Shown here: positions 9,253-18,594 of the stretch, piece by piece | Numbering within the stretch: the stretch's first letter is position 1 | Layout: every line of letters begins with the position of its first letter | NCBI RefSeq assembly: GCF_019511345.1 | Contig: NZ_JAEUAK010000002.1 | Coordinates: 434,001-498,000, forward strand | Source of the DNA: Rhizobium mesosinicum | GTDB taxonomy: Bacteria; Pseudomonadota; Alphaproteobacteria; Rhizobiales; Rhizobiaceae | DNA: 64,000 nt | Reading direction: 5' to 3' | Made by a program: the position numbers and the translations under genes | Notes under the pieces: generated by a model | Told to the model about the DNA's origin: nothing | Database searches by the model: none | Seen by the model: only the letters and a program-made list of their open reading frames with translations

Positions 9253-10506
9253 ATGCGCGCGAACTATCTCTTTACCAGCGAATCTGTTGCCGAAGGTCAC
9301 CCGGACAAGGTGTGTGACCGCATCTCCGACGAGATTGTCGATCTGGTCTACCGCGAAGCGGCAAAGACCGGCATCAATCCGTGGGGCGTGCGCATTGCCT
9401 GCGAAACCCTCGCGACGACCAACCGCGTCGTCATCGCCGGCGAAGTTCGTCTGCCGCCCAGCCTGATGAAAAAGGACAAGGACGGCAACGACGTCATCAA
9501 CCCGTCGAAGTTCAAGGCTGCGGCTCGTCGCGCCATCAAGGACATCGGTTACGAGCAGGACGGCTTCCACTGGAAGAAGGCCAAGATCGACGTCCTGCTA
9601 CATTCCCAGTCGGCTGACATCGCCCAGGGCGTGGACAGCGCGGCCGACCAGCAGGGCGACGAAGGCGCCGGCGACCAGGGCATCATGTTCGGCTACGCCT
9701 GCAAGGAAACGCCGGATCTCATGCCGGCGCCCATCTACTATTCCCACAAGATCCTTCAGCTGCTTGCCGTCGCCCGCAAGAAGGGTGAAGGCGAAGTCGC
9801 CAAGCTCGGCCCCGACGCCAAGAGCCAGGTGACCGTACGCTATGTGGACGGCAAGCCGGCGGAAGCCACGTCGATCGTTCTTTCCACCCAGCATCTGGAC
9901 GACAGCTGGGATTCGAAGAAGGTCCGCAGCGTCGTCGAACCCTATATCCGCGAAGCGCTCGGCGATCTGAAGATTGCCGCCGATTGCAAGTGGTACATCA
10001 ATCCCACCGGCAAGTTCGTCATCGGCGGCCCGGACGGTGACGCCGGCCTCACCGGCCGCAAGATCATCGTCGACACCTACGGCGGTGCTGCTCCGCATGG
10101 CGGTGGCGCATTCTCCGGCAAGGACACGACCAAGGTCGACCGTTCGGCAGCCTATGCTGCCCGCTACCTCGCCAAGAACGTCGTAGCTGCCGGCCTTGCC
10201 GACCGTTGCACGATCCAGCTCTCCTACGCCATCGGTGTTGCTCAGCCGCTGTCGATCTATGTCGACCTCCACGGTACCGGCAAGGGTGTTTCCGAAGATC
10301 AGGTCGAAGCCGCGATCCGCCAGAACATGGACCTGTCGCCGTCGGGCATCCGCCGTCATCTCGATCTGAACAAGCCGATCTATGCCAAGACCTCGGCTTA
10401 CGGCCATTTCGGCCGCAAGGCCGGCCGCGACGGCTCGTTCTCCTGGGAGCGCACGGACCTCGTGAAGGCGCTCAAGGACGCCGTCAGGACCAAGGCTGCT
10501 GCATGA
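9253..10506 (+). CDS. metK: S-adenosylmethionine synthetase
   Basis: 417 aa. Makes S-adenosylmethionine from methionine and ATP. The N-terminus shows the ATP-site segment [32 protein letters not shown] and the glycine-rich GGGAFSGKD signature follow. It is longer than the ~384-aa Escherichia coli enzyme, as is usual for Rhizobiales. The ATG at 9253 is preferred because GAGGGGAA lies 8-9 bases upstream; a TTG at 9229 would add eight residues outside the conserved region. Its stop overlaps the trmB start (ATGA), so the methyl donor synthase is coupled to a methyltransferase gene. Confidence 0.97.
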   Translation: MRANYLFTSESVAEGHPDKVCDRISDEIVDLVYREAAKTGINPWGVRIACETLATTNRVVIAGEVRLPPSLMKKDKDGNDVINPSKFKAAARRAIKDIGYEQDGFHWKKAKIDVLLHSQSADIAQGVDSAADQQGDEGAGDQGIMFGYACKETPDLMPAPIYYSHKILQLLAVARKKGEGEVAKLGPDAKSQVTVRYVDGKPAEATSIVLSTQHLDDSWDSKKVRSVVEPYIREALGDLKIAADCKWYINPTGKFVIGGPDGDAGLTGRKIIVDTYGGAAPHGGGAFSGKDTTKVDRSAAYAARYLAKNVVAAGLADRCTIQLSYAIGVAQPLSIYVDLHGTGKGVSEDQVEAAIRQNMDLSPSGIRRHLDLNKPIYAKTSAYGHFGRKAGRDGSFSWERTDLVKALKDAVRTKAAA

Positions 10507-11204
10507 CGGACATGGAACGCCGGAGCCGGGCGACCGAAGCCTTCTTCGGTCGCCGCAAGGGGAAAGCCCTGCGTGAACAGCAGGCCGACCGACTCGCTAC
10601 GCTGCTTCCGGCGTTCATCATCGATCTTTCGGCGGCTCCCCCCGAGCCGCTGAAGAGGCTCTTCCCTGATACAGTCGAAAGATTGCGGCTGGAGATCGGC
10701 TTCGGCGGTGGCGAGCATTTGATCCACCGCGCGCTGGAGATGCCTTCGACGGGCTTTATCGGCGTCGAGCCCTTTGTAAACTCCATGCAGAAGCTGCTTG
10801 CCCGCGTCGACGAAACGGGTGCTCGCAACGTGCGTGTCTATAATGATGACGCGACACAGCTTCTCGACTGGCTTCCCGATCATTGCCTCGATCAGATCGA
10901 TCTGCTCTATCCGGATCCCTGGCCGAAGCGCAAGCACTGGAAGCGGCGCTTCGTCTCGAAGACCAATCTCGACCGTTTCCACCGGGTGCTGAAGCCGGGC
11001 GGGCTGTTCTGCTTTGCGTCCGACATAGACACCTATGTGAACTGGACGCTCCTGAAATGCCGCGACCATGGCGGCTTCGAATGGATGGCGCAGAATGCCG
11101 CTGACTGGCTGACGCCCTACGAGGGCTGGCCGAGCACCCGCTATGAAGCCAAGGCCCGTCGTGAGGGCCGCTCATCGGCCTATCTCACCTTCAAACGCGT
11201 CTAA
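10503..11204 (+). CDS. trmB: tRNA (guanine-N7)-methyltransferase
   Basis: 233 aa. Methylates G46 in the variable loop of tRNAs with SAM. The SAM loop [10 protein letters not shown] and the TrmB signature [13 protein letters not shown] are present. The start is the ATG at 10503 overlapping the metK TGA. The frame stays open further upstream inside metK, but that extension is low-complexity antisense-like sequence and is not coding. Position after metK is typical of rhizobia. Confidence 0.95.
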   Translation: MTDMERRSRATEAFFGRRKGKALREQQADRLATLLPAFIIDLSAAPPEPLKRLFPDTVERLRLEIGFGGGEHLIHRALEMPSTGFIGVEPFVNSMQKLLARVDETGARNVRVYNDDATQLLDWLPDHCLDQIDLLYPDPWPKRKHWKRRFVSKTNLDRFHRVLKPGGLFCFASDIDTYVNWTLLKCRDHGGFEWMAQNAADWLTPYEGWPSTRYEAKARREGRSSAYLTFKRV

Positions 11205-11292
11205 CCCGCTTAGACGGGTCAATTTCGACGGCATTGCCGTTGAGTGAAATTTTTCGAGAAAAGGGAAATGCCGCAAGCAGCTATCGTATGGG

Positions 11293-11316
11293 CAAGGGAC
11301 TGACGTCAGTCCCTTG
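11293..11316. repeat. perfect 24-bp palindrome between convergent trmB and the DUF1150 gene
   Basis: The half-site CAAGGGACTGAC is followed immediately by its exact reverse complement, with further outer pairing (ATGGG before, CCCAT after). As RNA it would form a long stem with almost no loop. It lies between genes that converge, so it may act as a bidirectional terminator, although no T-run follows. It could also be a protein-binding site or a remnant of a repeat family. Confidence 0.6.
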
Positions 11317-11379
11317 CATCGCCCATTACGATCTTCACACATGCATTCGGCGGCCAGCCGTTCGGCAGGCCGGTTTCGA

Positions 11380-11637
11380 TCAATGCAGGCTGACTGTCTT
11401 CAGTTCGTCTTCAGCTGCCTTGAAGAAGGTGCTGGAGCGATTATCGGTCAGCAGGATCGGCGTACCATCGGCGCCGAACAGTGCCCAGAGATCGACGCTT
11501 GGATCGATATCCGGCGCCTCGGGGAAGCACCTGGCAACCTCTTCGTTGCGTATTTTGCGGATATAGGCGACCTCGCCATTGCCGATGCCGGCAAGTTCAG
11601 ACTTGGTCAGACGCGACGTGGCTTCTTTCATCAACAT
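11380..11637 (-). CDS. DUF1150 family protein
   Basis: 85 aa, small acidic protein of unknown function. The family is found in Rhizobiales and other alphaproteobacteria and is commonly encoded just downstream of a small heat-shock protein gene, exactly as here. Seen: LAGIGNGEVAYIRKI and the hydrophobic LWALFGADGTPILLTDNR segment. The ATG at 11637 is chosen because GGAGG lies seven bases upstream; a second ATG is two codons later and a longer start nine codons upstream lacks a ribosome-binding site. Probably cotranscribed with hsp20, 47 bases upstream. Confidence 0.8.
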   Translation of the reverse strand: MLMKEATSRLTKSELAGIGNGEVAYIRKIRNEEVARCFPEAPDIDPSVDLWALFGADGTPILLTDNRSSTFFKAAEDELKTVSLH

Positions 11638-11684
11638 TCCTGTTCCTCCGAGAGAAGGGACCAACGGTTCAACAAACCGTTGTG

Positions 11685-12110
11685 CTACTGTGAAACCGAA
11701 ATGTTAATTTTCTTGATCATTCGCGCCGGTTCCGGGCGAATTAGATCAACCGAGAGCAGACCGTTCTTGAGGCTCGCGCCTAAGACCTGCATGCCGTCGG
11801 CGAGAACGAAGGTGCGCTGGAATTGTCTCGCCGCGATACCGCGGTAGAGGTAATCGCGCTCGCCCTGATCGACCTGGCGGCCGCGGATCAGGAGTTGGTT
11901 TTCCTCGATGGACACATCGAGCTCTTCCTCGGTGAAACCGGCAACCGCAAGCGTGATGCGAAGCCGCTCAGGCGCTTCATGGCCTGCGGCGATACGTTCG
12001 ATATTATAGGGCGGATAACCGTCGCTCGCCTTGGAAATCCGCTCGAGCGTCTTTTCCATGGCATCGAAGCCCAAAAGCAGCGGGCTGGCGAAAGGGGTGA
12101 TACGGCTCAT
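11685..12110 (-). CDS. small heat shock protein, Hsp20/alpha-crystallin family
   Basis: 141 aa, IbpA-like ATP-independent chaperone that holds unfolding proteins for DnaK and ClpB. The alpha-crystallin domain runs from about residue 33 to 125 (YNIERIAAGHEAPERLRITLA is its first strand region; GLLSVDLIRPEP its end), and the C-terminal I-x-I anchor is IKKINI. The N-terminal SPLLLGFDAMEKTLERI is typical of class A rhizobial sHsps. The ATG at 12110 follows GGAAG; the much longer open frame upstream is not coding. It runs divergently from the nucleoside hydrolase. I looked for a ROSE thermometer in the leader and could not identify one. Confidence 0.92.
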   Translation of the reverse strand: MSRITPFASPLLLGFDAMEKTLERISKASDGYPPYNIERIAAGHEAPERLRITLAVAGFTEEELDVSIEENQLLIRGRQVDQGERDYLYRGIAARQFQRTFVLADGMQVLGASLKNGLLSVDLIRPEPARMIKKINISVSQ

Positions 12111-12391
12111 CTTCCAAAGTCCTTGATGCAAGCGACCTCTCCGGACCTCACATGCAGCATCCGGATACCGCCAATATGGGGACGACCGGCGCCTGCTGCA
12201 AGGCGTGATGACCGCCGGCCGGGCTTCCGGCACTTTAATGTAAAGCCGCACGAGACCGCTTCCTTGACAAAGGACGCAGCGCCCCGCATCAAAACATGCC
12301 GCGGCGCACCGTGCTGATTTGCGACGGGCGCGTGAAGACAATGAGAAGGTGCATGCTGGAACGCCGCGCACCAGAGAATGGAACGATTCGG

Positions 12392-13336
12392 ATGGCAGAA
12401 CCGAGAAAGATCATCATCGATACGGACCCTGGCCAAGACGACGCTGCCGCGATCATGCTGGCCTTCGGCAGCACGGAAGAGATTGACGTGCTGGGCATCA
12501 CCACCGTCGCGGGCAACGTGCCGCTGTCTTTGACAAGCCGCAATGCACGCATCATCTGCGAGCTTTGCCAGCGGACCGACATCAAGGTCTTTGCCGGCGC
12601 CGACCGGCCGATCGCCCGCAAGCTGGTCACCGCCGAGCACGTGCACGGCAAGACGGGCCTCGATGGCCCGACGCTTCCTGAACCGACGATGCCGCTGCAG
12701 GCCCAGCATTCCGTCGATTTCATCATCGAAACGCTGCGACGCGAGCCGGCGGGCACAATCACGCTCTGCACGCTCGGACCGCTGACCAATATCGGCCTGG
12801 CCTTTCAGAAAGCGCCCGACATCGTGCCGCGGATCCGCGAACTCGTCATGATGGGCGGCGGCTTCTTTGAGGGCGGCAACATTACGCCAGCTGCTGAATT
12901 CAACATCTATGTCGATCCGGAAGCCGCCGATATCGTATTCCGTTCGGGTGTGCCCGTCGTCATGATGCCGCTCGACGTGACACACCAGCTCCTGACCCGC
13001 AAGGACCGCATCAAGCGCATGGCCGAAATCGGCACCGCGCCTGCCAAGGCGATGGTGGAGATGCTGGAATTTTTCGAGCGCTTCGACATAGAAAAATACG
13101 GCTCGGACGGCGGTCCGCTACACGATCCGACCACGGTCGCCTACCTGCTGAAGCCTGAGCTCTTCAAGGGCCGGGATTGCAATGTCGAGATCGAGGTCGC
13201 GTCGGAGCTGACTGTCGGCATGACCGTCGTCGACTGGTGGCACGTGACCGACCGCAAGCACAATGCGAAGGTCATGCGCTACGTGGATGCCGACGGCTTC
13301 TTCGATCTGCTGATCGAGCGCTTTGCCCGAATATAG
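12392..13336 (+). CDS. inosine-uridine preferring nucleoside hydrolase family protein
   Basis: 314 aa. Hydrolyses the N-glycosidic bond of ribonucleosides in purine and pyrimidine salvage. The calcium-binding aspartate motif DTDPGQDDAAAI is at the N-terminus, CTLGPLTNIGLA follows, and the C-terminal half contains YGSDGGPLHDPTTVAYLL with the family's His and Asp ligands. The ATG at 12392 is chosen because it places the DTDPGQDD motif about ten residues in, as in characterised members; the ribosome-binding site is weak. Substrate preference cannot be read from the sequence. Confidence 0.92.
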   Translation: MAEPRKIIIDTDPGQDDAAAIMLAFGSTEEIDVLGITTVAGNVPLSLTSRNARIICELCQRTDIKVFAGADRPIARKLVTAEHVHGKTGLDGPTLPEPTMPLQAQHSVDFIIETLRREPAGTITLCTLGPLTNIGLAFQKAPDIVPRIRELVMMGGGFFEGGNITPAAEFNIYVDPEAADIVFRSGVPVVMMPLDVTHQLLTRKDRIKRMAEIGTAPAKAMVEMLEFFERFDIEKYGSDGGPLHDPTTVAYLLKPELFKGRDCNVEIEVASELTVGMTVVDWWHVTDRKHNAKVMRYVDADGFFDLLIERFARI

Positions 13337-13358
13337 CCTGCAACCGAAGACGGATATG

Positions 13359-13384
13359 AAAAAGGCCGCCGATGCGGCCTTTTT
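13359..13384. terminator. bidirectional terminator between the nucleoside hydrolase gene and grpE
   Basis: The arms AAAAAGGCCGC (13359-13369) and GCGGCCTTTTT (13374-13384) are exact complements with a four-base loop. A-runs and T-runs on both sides let it serve the plus-strand nucleoside hydrolase gene and the minus-strand grpE gene. Confidence 0.9.
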
Positions 13385-13408
13385 CAATTGTCAGGCATCC
13401 TCTTTGTT

Positions 13409-14044
13409 TCAGGCGTCCTTCTCGTCCAGCACCGAGTTGGCCTCGGCTTCCACGAGCTTCGGACCGCCCTTGGCGACGCCGACCATGGCCGGGCGCAGCA
13501 CGCGCTCGCCGATGGAGAAGCCGGCCTGTACGACCTGCACGACCGTGTTGTTCGGCACTTCGGTATTCGGCACCTCGAACATCGCCTGATGGAAATTCGG
13601 GTCGAACTTCTGGCCGACCGGCTCCAGCTTGCGAACGCCGTGGCGCTCCAGAGCCGAAAGCATGGAACGCTCGGTCATTTCGACACCTTCGATCAGCGTC
13701 GTCAGGCCGGCATCTGCCGTTTCCTTCACTTCGGCAGGAATGGCATCGAGCGCACGGCGCAGGTTGTCCGAGACGGCCAGCATGTCGCGGGCGAAACCTG
13801 CGACGGAATAGGACTTGGCATCTTTGACCTCGCGCTCCGTGCGGCGGCGCAGATTGTCCATTTCGGCAGCGAGCCGCAGGTAGCGGTCGCGCAGTTCGGC
13901 ATTTTCAGCCTTTAGAAGCTCAAGCGGATCGGGCTCGCTTGCGGCAGCTTCTTTCACGGCTTCATTTTCGACGTTTGCGGCAGCGTCGGCTGCGGCTTCT
14001 GCCGCAGTTGCGTCAGGTCCGTTCTGCGTCGTTTCATCGGTCAT
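13409..14044 (-). CDS. grpE: GrpE, nucleotide exchange factor of DnaK
   Basis: 211 aa. Releases ADP from DnaK in the heat-shock chaperone cycle. An acidic, alanine-rich disordered N-terminus (about 1-38) is followed by a long coiled coil ([29 protein letters not shown]) and the C-terminal beta domain ([23 protein letters not shown]). It lies 111 bases downstream of hrcA on the same strand, the usual hrcA-grpE order, so it is probably part of the heat-shock regulon. dnaK and dnaJ are not in this window. Confidence 0.96.
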   Translation of the reverse strand: MTDETTQNGPDATAAEAAADAAANVENEAVKEAAASEPDPLELLKAENAELRDRYLRLAAEMDNLRRRTEREVKDAKSYSVAGFARDMLAVSDNLRRALDAIPAEVKETADAGLTTLIEGVEMTERSMLSALERHGVRKLEPVGQKFDPNFHQAMFEVPNTEVPNNTVVQVVQAGFSIGERVLRPAMVGVAKGGPKLVEAEANSVLDEKDA

Positions 14045-14155
14045 GACGGTCTCCGGTTAGTGTCTTTTCAGATGCGCCCGATATCGATGTTTGGCCGGAA
14101 AAAATCAAGTCTGCGTGACGAAGAAGCGAAGATTCGAGCGGTTTTGCGAAGTATT

Positions 14156-15241
14156 TCAGAGAGAGCCGCGCGAAAGGCGCGAAACGAGCTGGGCGGTATA
14201 GTCCACCATCGGGACGATACGGGAATAATTGAGCCGGGTCGGGCCTATGACACCGACAGCGCCGACGATGCGGTCATCTTCATCGCGATAAGGTGCGACG
14301 ATCAGTGACGAGCCCGACAGCGAGAACAGCTTGTTTTCCGAGCCGATGAAGATGCGCACCCCCGGCCCGCTTTCAGCAAGGTTCAGGAGCTCGATCAAGC
14401 TGTCCTTCTTCTCCAGGTCGTCGAAGAGCAGGCGCAGCCGGTCGAGGTCTTCCGCGCCCACGCCTTCCAGAAGGTTTGCGCGGCCGCGGATGATGAGCTG
14501 CGCCGGTTTGGTCTCGTCCGAGCTGCCGGCCCATACGGCAATCCCACGTTCCACAAGATCCCGCGACAGCGCGTCGAGTTCATGGCGAACTTCATCTTTC
14601 AGGCGGCTCAATTGCAGACGCAATTCCGGCAACGTCTGCCCGGTCATGTGCGCATTGAGAAAATTGGCAGCTTCGGTAAGTTGCGAAGAGGTGACGCCCG
14701 CAGGCAGTTCTATGATGCGGTTTTCCACCTGGTCGTGATCGCCGACAAGAACAGCCAGCGCCTTGGTTGGTTCCAGACGGATGAACTCGACATGTTTCAG
14801 AACCGGGTCGCTCTTGGAAGTGATGACGAGGCCGGCACCGCGCGAGATGCCCGAGAGCATGCGGCTTGCCTCGTTCATCATCGATTCTACCGGATTGTCG
14901 CGGCTTCCAGCCCGGATCTGGCGGTCGATGCTGGCACGCTCCTCGACTGAGAGATCGCCGACCTGCATGAAAGCATCGACGAAGAAGCGCAGTCCGACCT
15001 GGGTCGGCAGGCGGCCGGCGCTGACATGCGGAGAATAGATAAGCCCGAGCTCCTCCAGATCGCTCATGACATTGCGAACGGAGGCCGGCGACAGCGACAT
15101 GGGAAGAAGACGCGAGAGATTGCGAGAGCCGAGCGGTTCGCCATGTTCCAGATAGCCTTCGACGATGCGCCGGAAGATTTCCTTCGATCGTTCATCCAGC
15201 GCGGCCACGGCATCCGAAATTGATGTCGACCTGTAGCTCAT
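14156..15241 (-). CDS. hrcA: heat-inducible transcription repressor HrcA
   Basis: 361 aa. Represses groESL-type operons by binding CIRCE. The N-terminal winged helix (about 15-90) contains [33 protein letters not shown], the GAF-like middle and C-terminal domains follow, and the protein ends with [19 protein letters not shown]. The ATG at 15241 is selected by homology length; the open frame continues 53 codons further upstream but without family sequence. No CIRCE element was seen in the hrcA upstream region, so its targets are probably elsewhere. Confidence 0.95.
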   Translation of the reverse strand: MSYRSTSISDAVAALDERSKEIFRRIVEGYLEHGEPLGSRNLSRLLPMSLSPASVRNVMSDLEELGLIYSPHVSAGRLPTQVGLRFFVDAFMQVGDLSVEERASIDRQIRAGSRDNPVESMMNEASRMLSGISRGAGLVITSKSDPVLKHVEFIRLEPTKALAVLVGDHDQVENRIIELPAGVTSSQLTEAANFLNAHMTGQTLPELRLQLSRLKDEVRHELDALSRDLVERGIAVWAGSSDETKPAQLIIRGRANLLEGVGAEDLDRLRLLFDDLEKKDSLIELLNLAESGPGVRIFIGSENKLFSLSGSSLIVAPYRDEDDRIVGAVGVIGPTRLNYSRIVPMVDYTAQLVSRLSRGSL

Positions 15242-15416
15242 GAACTTTCGCACCCGCACTGAATGATGTGAGGGAAATATAGCCAATCTGCCCCCGTGGC
15301 AAAAGGGAATTTGCAAATGCTCGCAGCCAATCGTAGAAGCTGGCGACGATACATGCATGCATGACACCGCCCAAGAAGCGCTCCCGCTTTTCGGCATCAT
15401 GTTTCAGGAGAAAAGA

Positions 15417-16133
15417 ATGCGGCCTTCAGGCAGAAAAACCGACCAGATGCGCAAGGTCTCTTTCGAGCGCAATTTTTCCAAGCACGCGGAAGGCTCCTGC
15501 CTGGTGAAGTTCGGTGACACGCATGTGCTCTGCACGGCGAGCTTGGAAGACAAGACTCCGCCGTGGCTGCGCAACACCGGCAAGGGCTGGGTCACCGCCG
15601 AATATGGCATGCTGCCGCGCGCGACCGGCGAACGCATGAAGCGCGAAGCCGCAGCCGGCAAGCAGGGCGGCCGCACGCAGGAAATCCAGCGCCTCATCGG
15701 CCGCTCGCTGCGCGCCGTCGTCGATCTGACGGCGCTCGGCGAACGCCAGATCACGCTCGACTGCGATGTCATCCAGGCGGATGGCGGCACGCGCACGGCC
15801 TCGATCACCGGCGGCTGGATTGCGCTTTATGACTGCCTGCGCTGGATGGAAACGCGCAACATGATCAAGGCCGACCGCGTGCTGAAGGATCATGTCGCAG
15901 CAATCTCCTGCGGCATCTTCGCCAACCAACCGGTGATTGACCTCGATTATCTCGAAGATTCCTCGGCGGAGACCGATGCCAATTTCGTCATGACAGGCGC
16001 CGGCGGCATCGTGGAGATTCAGGGCACGGCAGAAGGCACGCCTTTCAGCGAGGAAGAATTCTCCTCGCTGATGGGCCTTGCCAAGGCAGGCATTTCCGAA
16101 CTGGTCGACTTGCAGAAGCAGGCGATCGCCTGA
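15417..16133 (+). CDS. rph: ribonuclease PH
   Basis: 238 aa, the normal length. Phosphorolytic 3'-5' exoribonuclease that trims tRNA 3' ends. Seen: [17 protein letters not shown] at the start, the [17 protein letters not shown] motif, [17 protein letters not shown], and [18 protein letters not shown]. The ATG at 15417 follows AGGAGA at good spacing, better than an upstream ATG twenty codons earlier. Divergent from hrcA; rph, the VOC gene, rdgB and hemW then follow on the same strand. Confidence 0.96.
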   Translation: MRPSGRKTDQMRKVSFERNFSKHAEGSCLVKFGDTHVLCTASLEDKTPPWLRNTGKGWVTAEYGMLPRATGERMKREAAAGKQGGRTQEIQRLIGRSLRAVVDLTALGERQITLDCDVIQADGGTRTASITGGWIALYDCLRWMETRNMIKADRVLKDHVAAISCGIFANQPVIDLDYLEDSSAETDANFVMTGAGGIVEIQGTAEGTPFSEEEFSSLMGLAKAGISELVDLQKQAIA

Positions 16134-16151
16134 GGCTTCCATTCAAGCCTC
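16132..16151 (+). terminator. weak hairpin at the end of rph
   Basis: GAGGCTT (16132-16138) pairs with AAGCCTC (16145-16151) around a six-base loop, overlapping the rph stop codon. There is no T-run, so this may only stabilise the rph 3' end or reduce read-through into the next gene. Confidence 0.3.
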
Positions 16152-16206
16152 GTTAGTGAATTTCCTCGTCCCTGCTTCCGGGGGCAAGGCCGACAAAGGG
16201 CGGGTA

Positions 16207-16623
16207 ATGGCACAACCCATCGAAGGCATTCTTGAAACCGCGCTCTACGCAACCGATCTCGATGCGGCCGAGGCCTTCTATGGGACTGTGCTCGGCCTCG
16301 ATAAGATCGCACGTTCAGATAACCGCCATATATTCTTCCGCTGCGGACCAGACGTGCTCCTGATCTTCAACCCGGAGGAAACGGTGAAGCCACCGGCACC
16401 CGACAGCCTGCAGGTTCCGCCACATGGCACCATCGGAAAAGGTCATGCCTGCTTCAGGGTTTCGGGAGACAGTCTCGATGCGATGGCGGAGAAGCTGAAA
16501 GCCGCCGGCATCGGCATCGAATCCGAGGTTCACTGGCCGCAGGGCGGCCGATCGATTTATTTCCGCGATCCCTCGGGCAATAGCCTGGAATGCGCGGAGG
16601 CGAAAATCTGGGGCATGGGATAA
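16207..16623 (+). CDS. VOC superfamily (glyoxalase/bleomycin resistance) protein
   Basis: 138 aa, one vicinal-oxygen-chelate domain made of two beta-alpha-beta3 modules. Metal-ligand-like positions can be seen at ETALYATDLDAAEAFY, GKGHACFRV and YFRDPSGNSLECAE. Family members include glyoxalases, dioxygenases and fosfomycin or bleomycin resistance proteins, and the substrate cannot be predicted. The ATG at 16207 follows AAAGGG. It is nine bases from rdgB and is probably cotranscribed with it and hemW. Confidence 0.85.
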   Translation: MAQPIEGILETALYATDLDAAEAFYGTVLGLDKIARSDNRHIFFRCGPDVLLIFNPEETVKPPAPDSLQVPPHGTIGKGHACFRVSGDSLDAMAEKLKAAGIGIESEVHWPQGGRSIYFRDPSGNSLECAEAKIWGMG

Positions 16624-16632
16624 GGATATTTT

Positions 16633-17277
16633 ATGCGTGAGCTTGAAACCAAGACTATCGTCGTTGCCAGCCATAATCAGGGCAAGATTCGCGAGATCCA
16701 GGATCTGATCGGGCCGCTCGGCTTCACCGCCAAATCAGCCGCCGAACTCAATTTCATCGAGCCCAAGGAAACCGGGACGACCTTCGAGGAGAATGCCACG
16801 ATCAAGGCGCTTGCCTCGGCTCAAGCCTCCGGCATGCCCGCGCTATCAGACGATTCCGGCCTCGTGGTCGACGCACTTGGCGGCGATCCCGGCGTCTATA
16901 CTGCCGACTGGGCAGAGACCGGCAATGGCACCCGCGATTTCGCCATGGCTATGGAGAAGATTGAAAACGCGTTGGAAAAGGCCGGCGCCACGAAGCCCGA
17001 GCAGCGCACAGCGCGTTTCGTCAGCGTGCTCTGCCTTGCCTGGCCGGATGGCCATACGGAGCTTTTCCGCGGCGAAGTCGAAGGCGCCGTCGTCTGGCCG
17101 CCGCGCGGAACACAGGGCTTCGGCTATGATCCGATCTTCCAGCCGGAAGGTTATGATGCGACTTTCGGCGAGATGAGTGCGGAGGAAAAGCACGGCTGGA
17201 GTATCGGCAAGCCGCAGGCGCTGTCGCACCGCGCCCGGGCCTTCAAGCTCTTTGTCGAAACCTGCCTGGAAGCATAA
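16633..17277 (+). CDS. rdgB: non-canonical purine NTP pyrophosphatase (RdgB/HAM1)
   Basis: 214 aa. Hydrolyses dITP, dXTP and ITP to keep deaminated purines out of nucleic acids. Family motifs: [13 protein letters not shown] near the N-terminus, [10 protein letters not shown], the acidic [13 protein letters not shown] loop with the catalytic aspartate, [18 protein letters not shown], and [10 protein letters not shown] at the C-terminus. Nine bases separate it from hemW. The rph-rdgB-hemW linkage is common in alphaproteobacteria. Confidence 0.96.
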   Translation: MRELETKTIVVASHNQGKIREIQDLIGPLGFTAKSAAELNFIEPKETGTTFEENATIKALASAQASGMPALSDDSGLVVDALGGDPGVYTADWAETGNGTRDFAMAMEKIENALEKAGATKPEQRTARFVSVLCLAWPDGHTELFRGEVEGAVVWPPRGTQGFGYDPIFQPEGYDATFGEMSAEEKHGWSIGKPQALSHRARAFKLFVETCLEA

Positions 17278-17286
17278 GGCCAAGCT

Positions 17287-18489
17287 TTGAATATGATCGA
17301 ACCGCCTGCGCTGATGCCCGATGCAAAGCTTCTGCCCGATACCGGCGAGCCCGGTTTCGGAATCTATGTGCATTGGCCTTTCTGCGCGGCGAAGTGTCCC
17401 TATTGCGATTTCAACAGCCATGTCCGCCATCAGCCGGTCGATCAGGAGCGCTATGTCGCGGCTTTCCTGAAGGAGATCATGGCTGCCCGGATCATGAGCG
17501 GGCCAAAGACGGTCACCAGCATCTTCTTCGGCGGTGGCACGCCCTCGTTGATGAAACCGGAAACGGTCGCCGCGATCATGAACGGCATTTCACGGCATTG
17601 GCACGTGCCTGAAGGTATCGAGATCACGATGGAGGCCAACCCCTCCAGCGTCGAGGCCGACCGCTTCCGCGGCTATCGCGCTGCCGGTGTCAACCGCGTC
17701 TCGCTCGGCGTGCAGGCACTGAACGATCACGATCTCAAATTCCTCGGACGACTGCATGACGTTGCCGACGCACTGAAGGCGATCAGACTGGCGCGCGACA
17801 TTTTCCCGCGCATGTCTTTCGACCTGATCTATGCCAGGCCGAACCAGACGGTGGAGGAATGGGAGCGCGAATTGAAGGAAGCGATCTCTTATGCGGTCGA
17901 TCATCTTTCGCTCTACCAGCTTACCATCGAGGAGGGCACGCCCTTCTACGGCCTCCACAAGGCGGGAAAGCTGATCGTACCTGATGGGGACCAGTCCGCC
18001 GCACTCTATGAGGCCACGCAGGAGATCACCGAGCGGGAAGGATTGCCGGCCTATGAGGTGTCCAATCATGCCCGGCCGGGCGCCGAGAGCCGCCACAACC
18101 TCACTTACTGGCGCTATGGCGATTATGCCGGCATCGGCCCCGGCGCGCATGGGCGCCTGACGCGCGGGCCAGAAAAGATTGCGACCGCTGCGGAGCGCAA
18201 GCCGGAAGCCTGGTTGGAACTCGTCGAACGCGACGGGCACGGTCTCATCGAGCAAGAGCGTCTTGGTCTCGATGAACAGGCCGATGAATTGCTGCTGATG
18301 GGACTGCGCCTGAAGGAAGGCGTCGATCTTGCCCGGTGGCAGCAGCTTTCCGGCCGCGAGCTCGATCCGAAGCGCGAAGAATTTTTACTGGAACACGGCT
18401 TCATCGAGCGGATCGGCAATTCCCGCCTGCGCTGTACGCCGGCAGGCATGCTGATCCTTGATTCCGTCGTCGCTGACCTCGCCTGCTAG
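17287..18489 (+). CDS. hemW: radical SAM family heme chaperone HemW
   Basis: 400 aa. HemW, often misannotated as oxygen-independent coproporphyrinogen III oxidase (HemN), is a heme-binding radical-SAM protein thought to deliver heme. The [4Fe-4S] motif C33-x3-C37-x2-C40 (CAAKCPYC), the FFGGGTPSLM segment and the HemN C-terminal domain are visible. It is shorter than true HemN. The start is taken at TTG 17287, which has AAGG eight bases upstream; ATG 17293, two codons later, is an alternative. Confidence 0.9.
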   Translation: MNMIEPPALMPDAKLLPDTGEPGFGIYVHWPFCAAKCPYCDFNSHVRHQPVDQERYVAAFLKEIMAARIMSGPKTVTSIFFGGGTPSLMKPETVAAIMNGISRHWHVPEGIEITMEANPSSVEADRFRGYRAAGVNRVSLGVQALNDHDLKFLGRLHDVADALKAIRLARDIFPRMSFDLIYARPNQTVEEWERELKEAISYAVDHLSLYQLTIEEGTPFYGLHKAGKLIVPDGDQSAALYEATQEITEREGLPAYEVSNHARPGAESRHNLTYWRYGDYAGIGPGAHGRLTRGPEKIATAAERKPEAWLELVERDGHGLIEQERLGLDEQADELLLMGLRLKEGVDLARWQQLSGRELDPKREEFLLEHGFIERIGNSRLRCTPAGMLILDSVVADLAC

Positions 18490-18594
18490 AACATCCCTTA
18501 ATCTTCGAAACGCTGGAATGCTCTATTCTCTTTGATTTAAGCAATTCCAGGTGCAAAATCGCCGCGCACTTAAGCTGGAAGTGCTCTTGCCGCG

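Noticed and set aside
10206-10502. N-terminal extension of TrmB
   Set aside because: The extra frame lies inside metK in a shifted frame; the ATG overlapping the metK stop gives a normal-length TrmB.
12111-12300. ROSE-type RNA thermometer before the Hsp20 gene
   Set aside because: The characteristic TTGCTCCTTGGAG-like segment near the ribosome-binding site is absent. Only a small CTTG-CAT-CAAG hairpin is present.
15353-15364. CATGCATGCATG repeat between hrcA and rph
   Set aside because: A short alternating run that can arise by chance; no link to a CIRCE or other known element.
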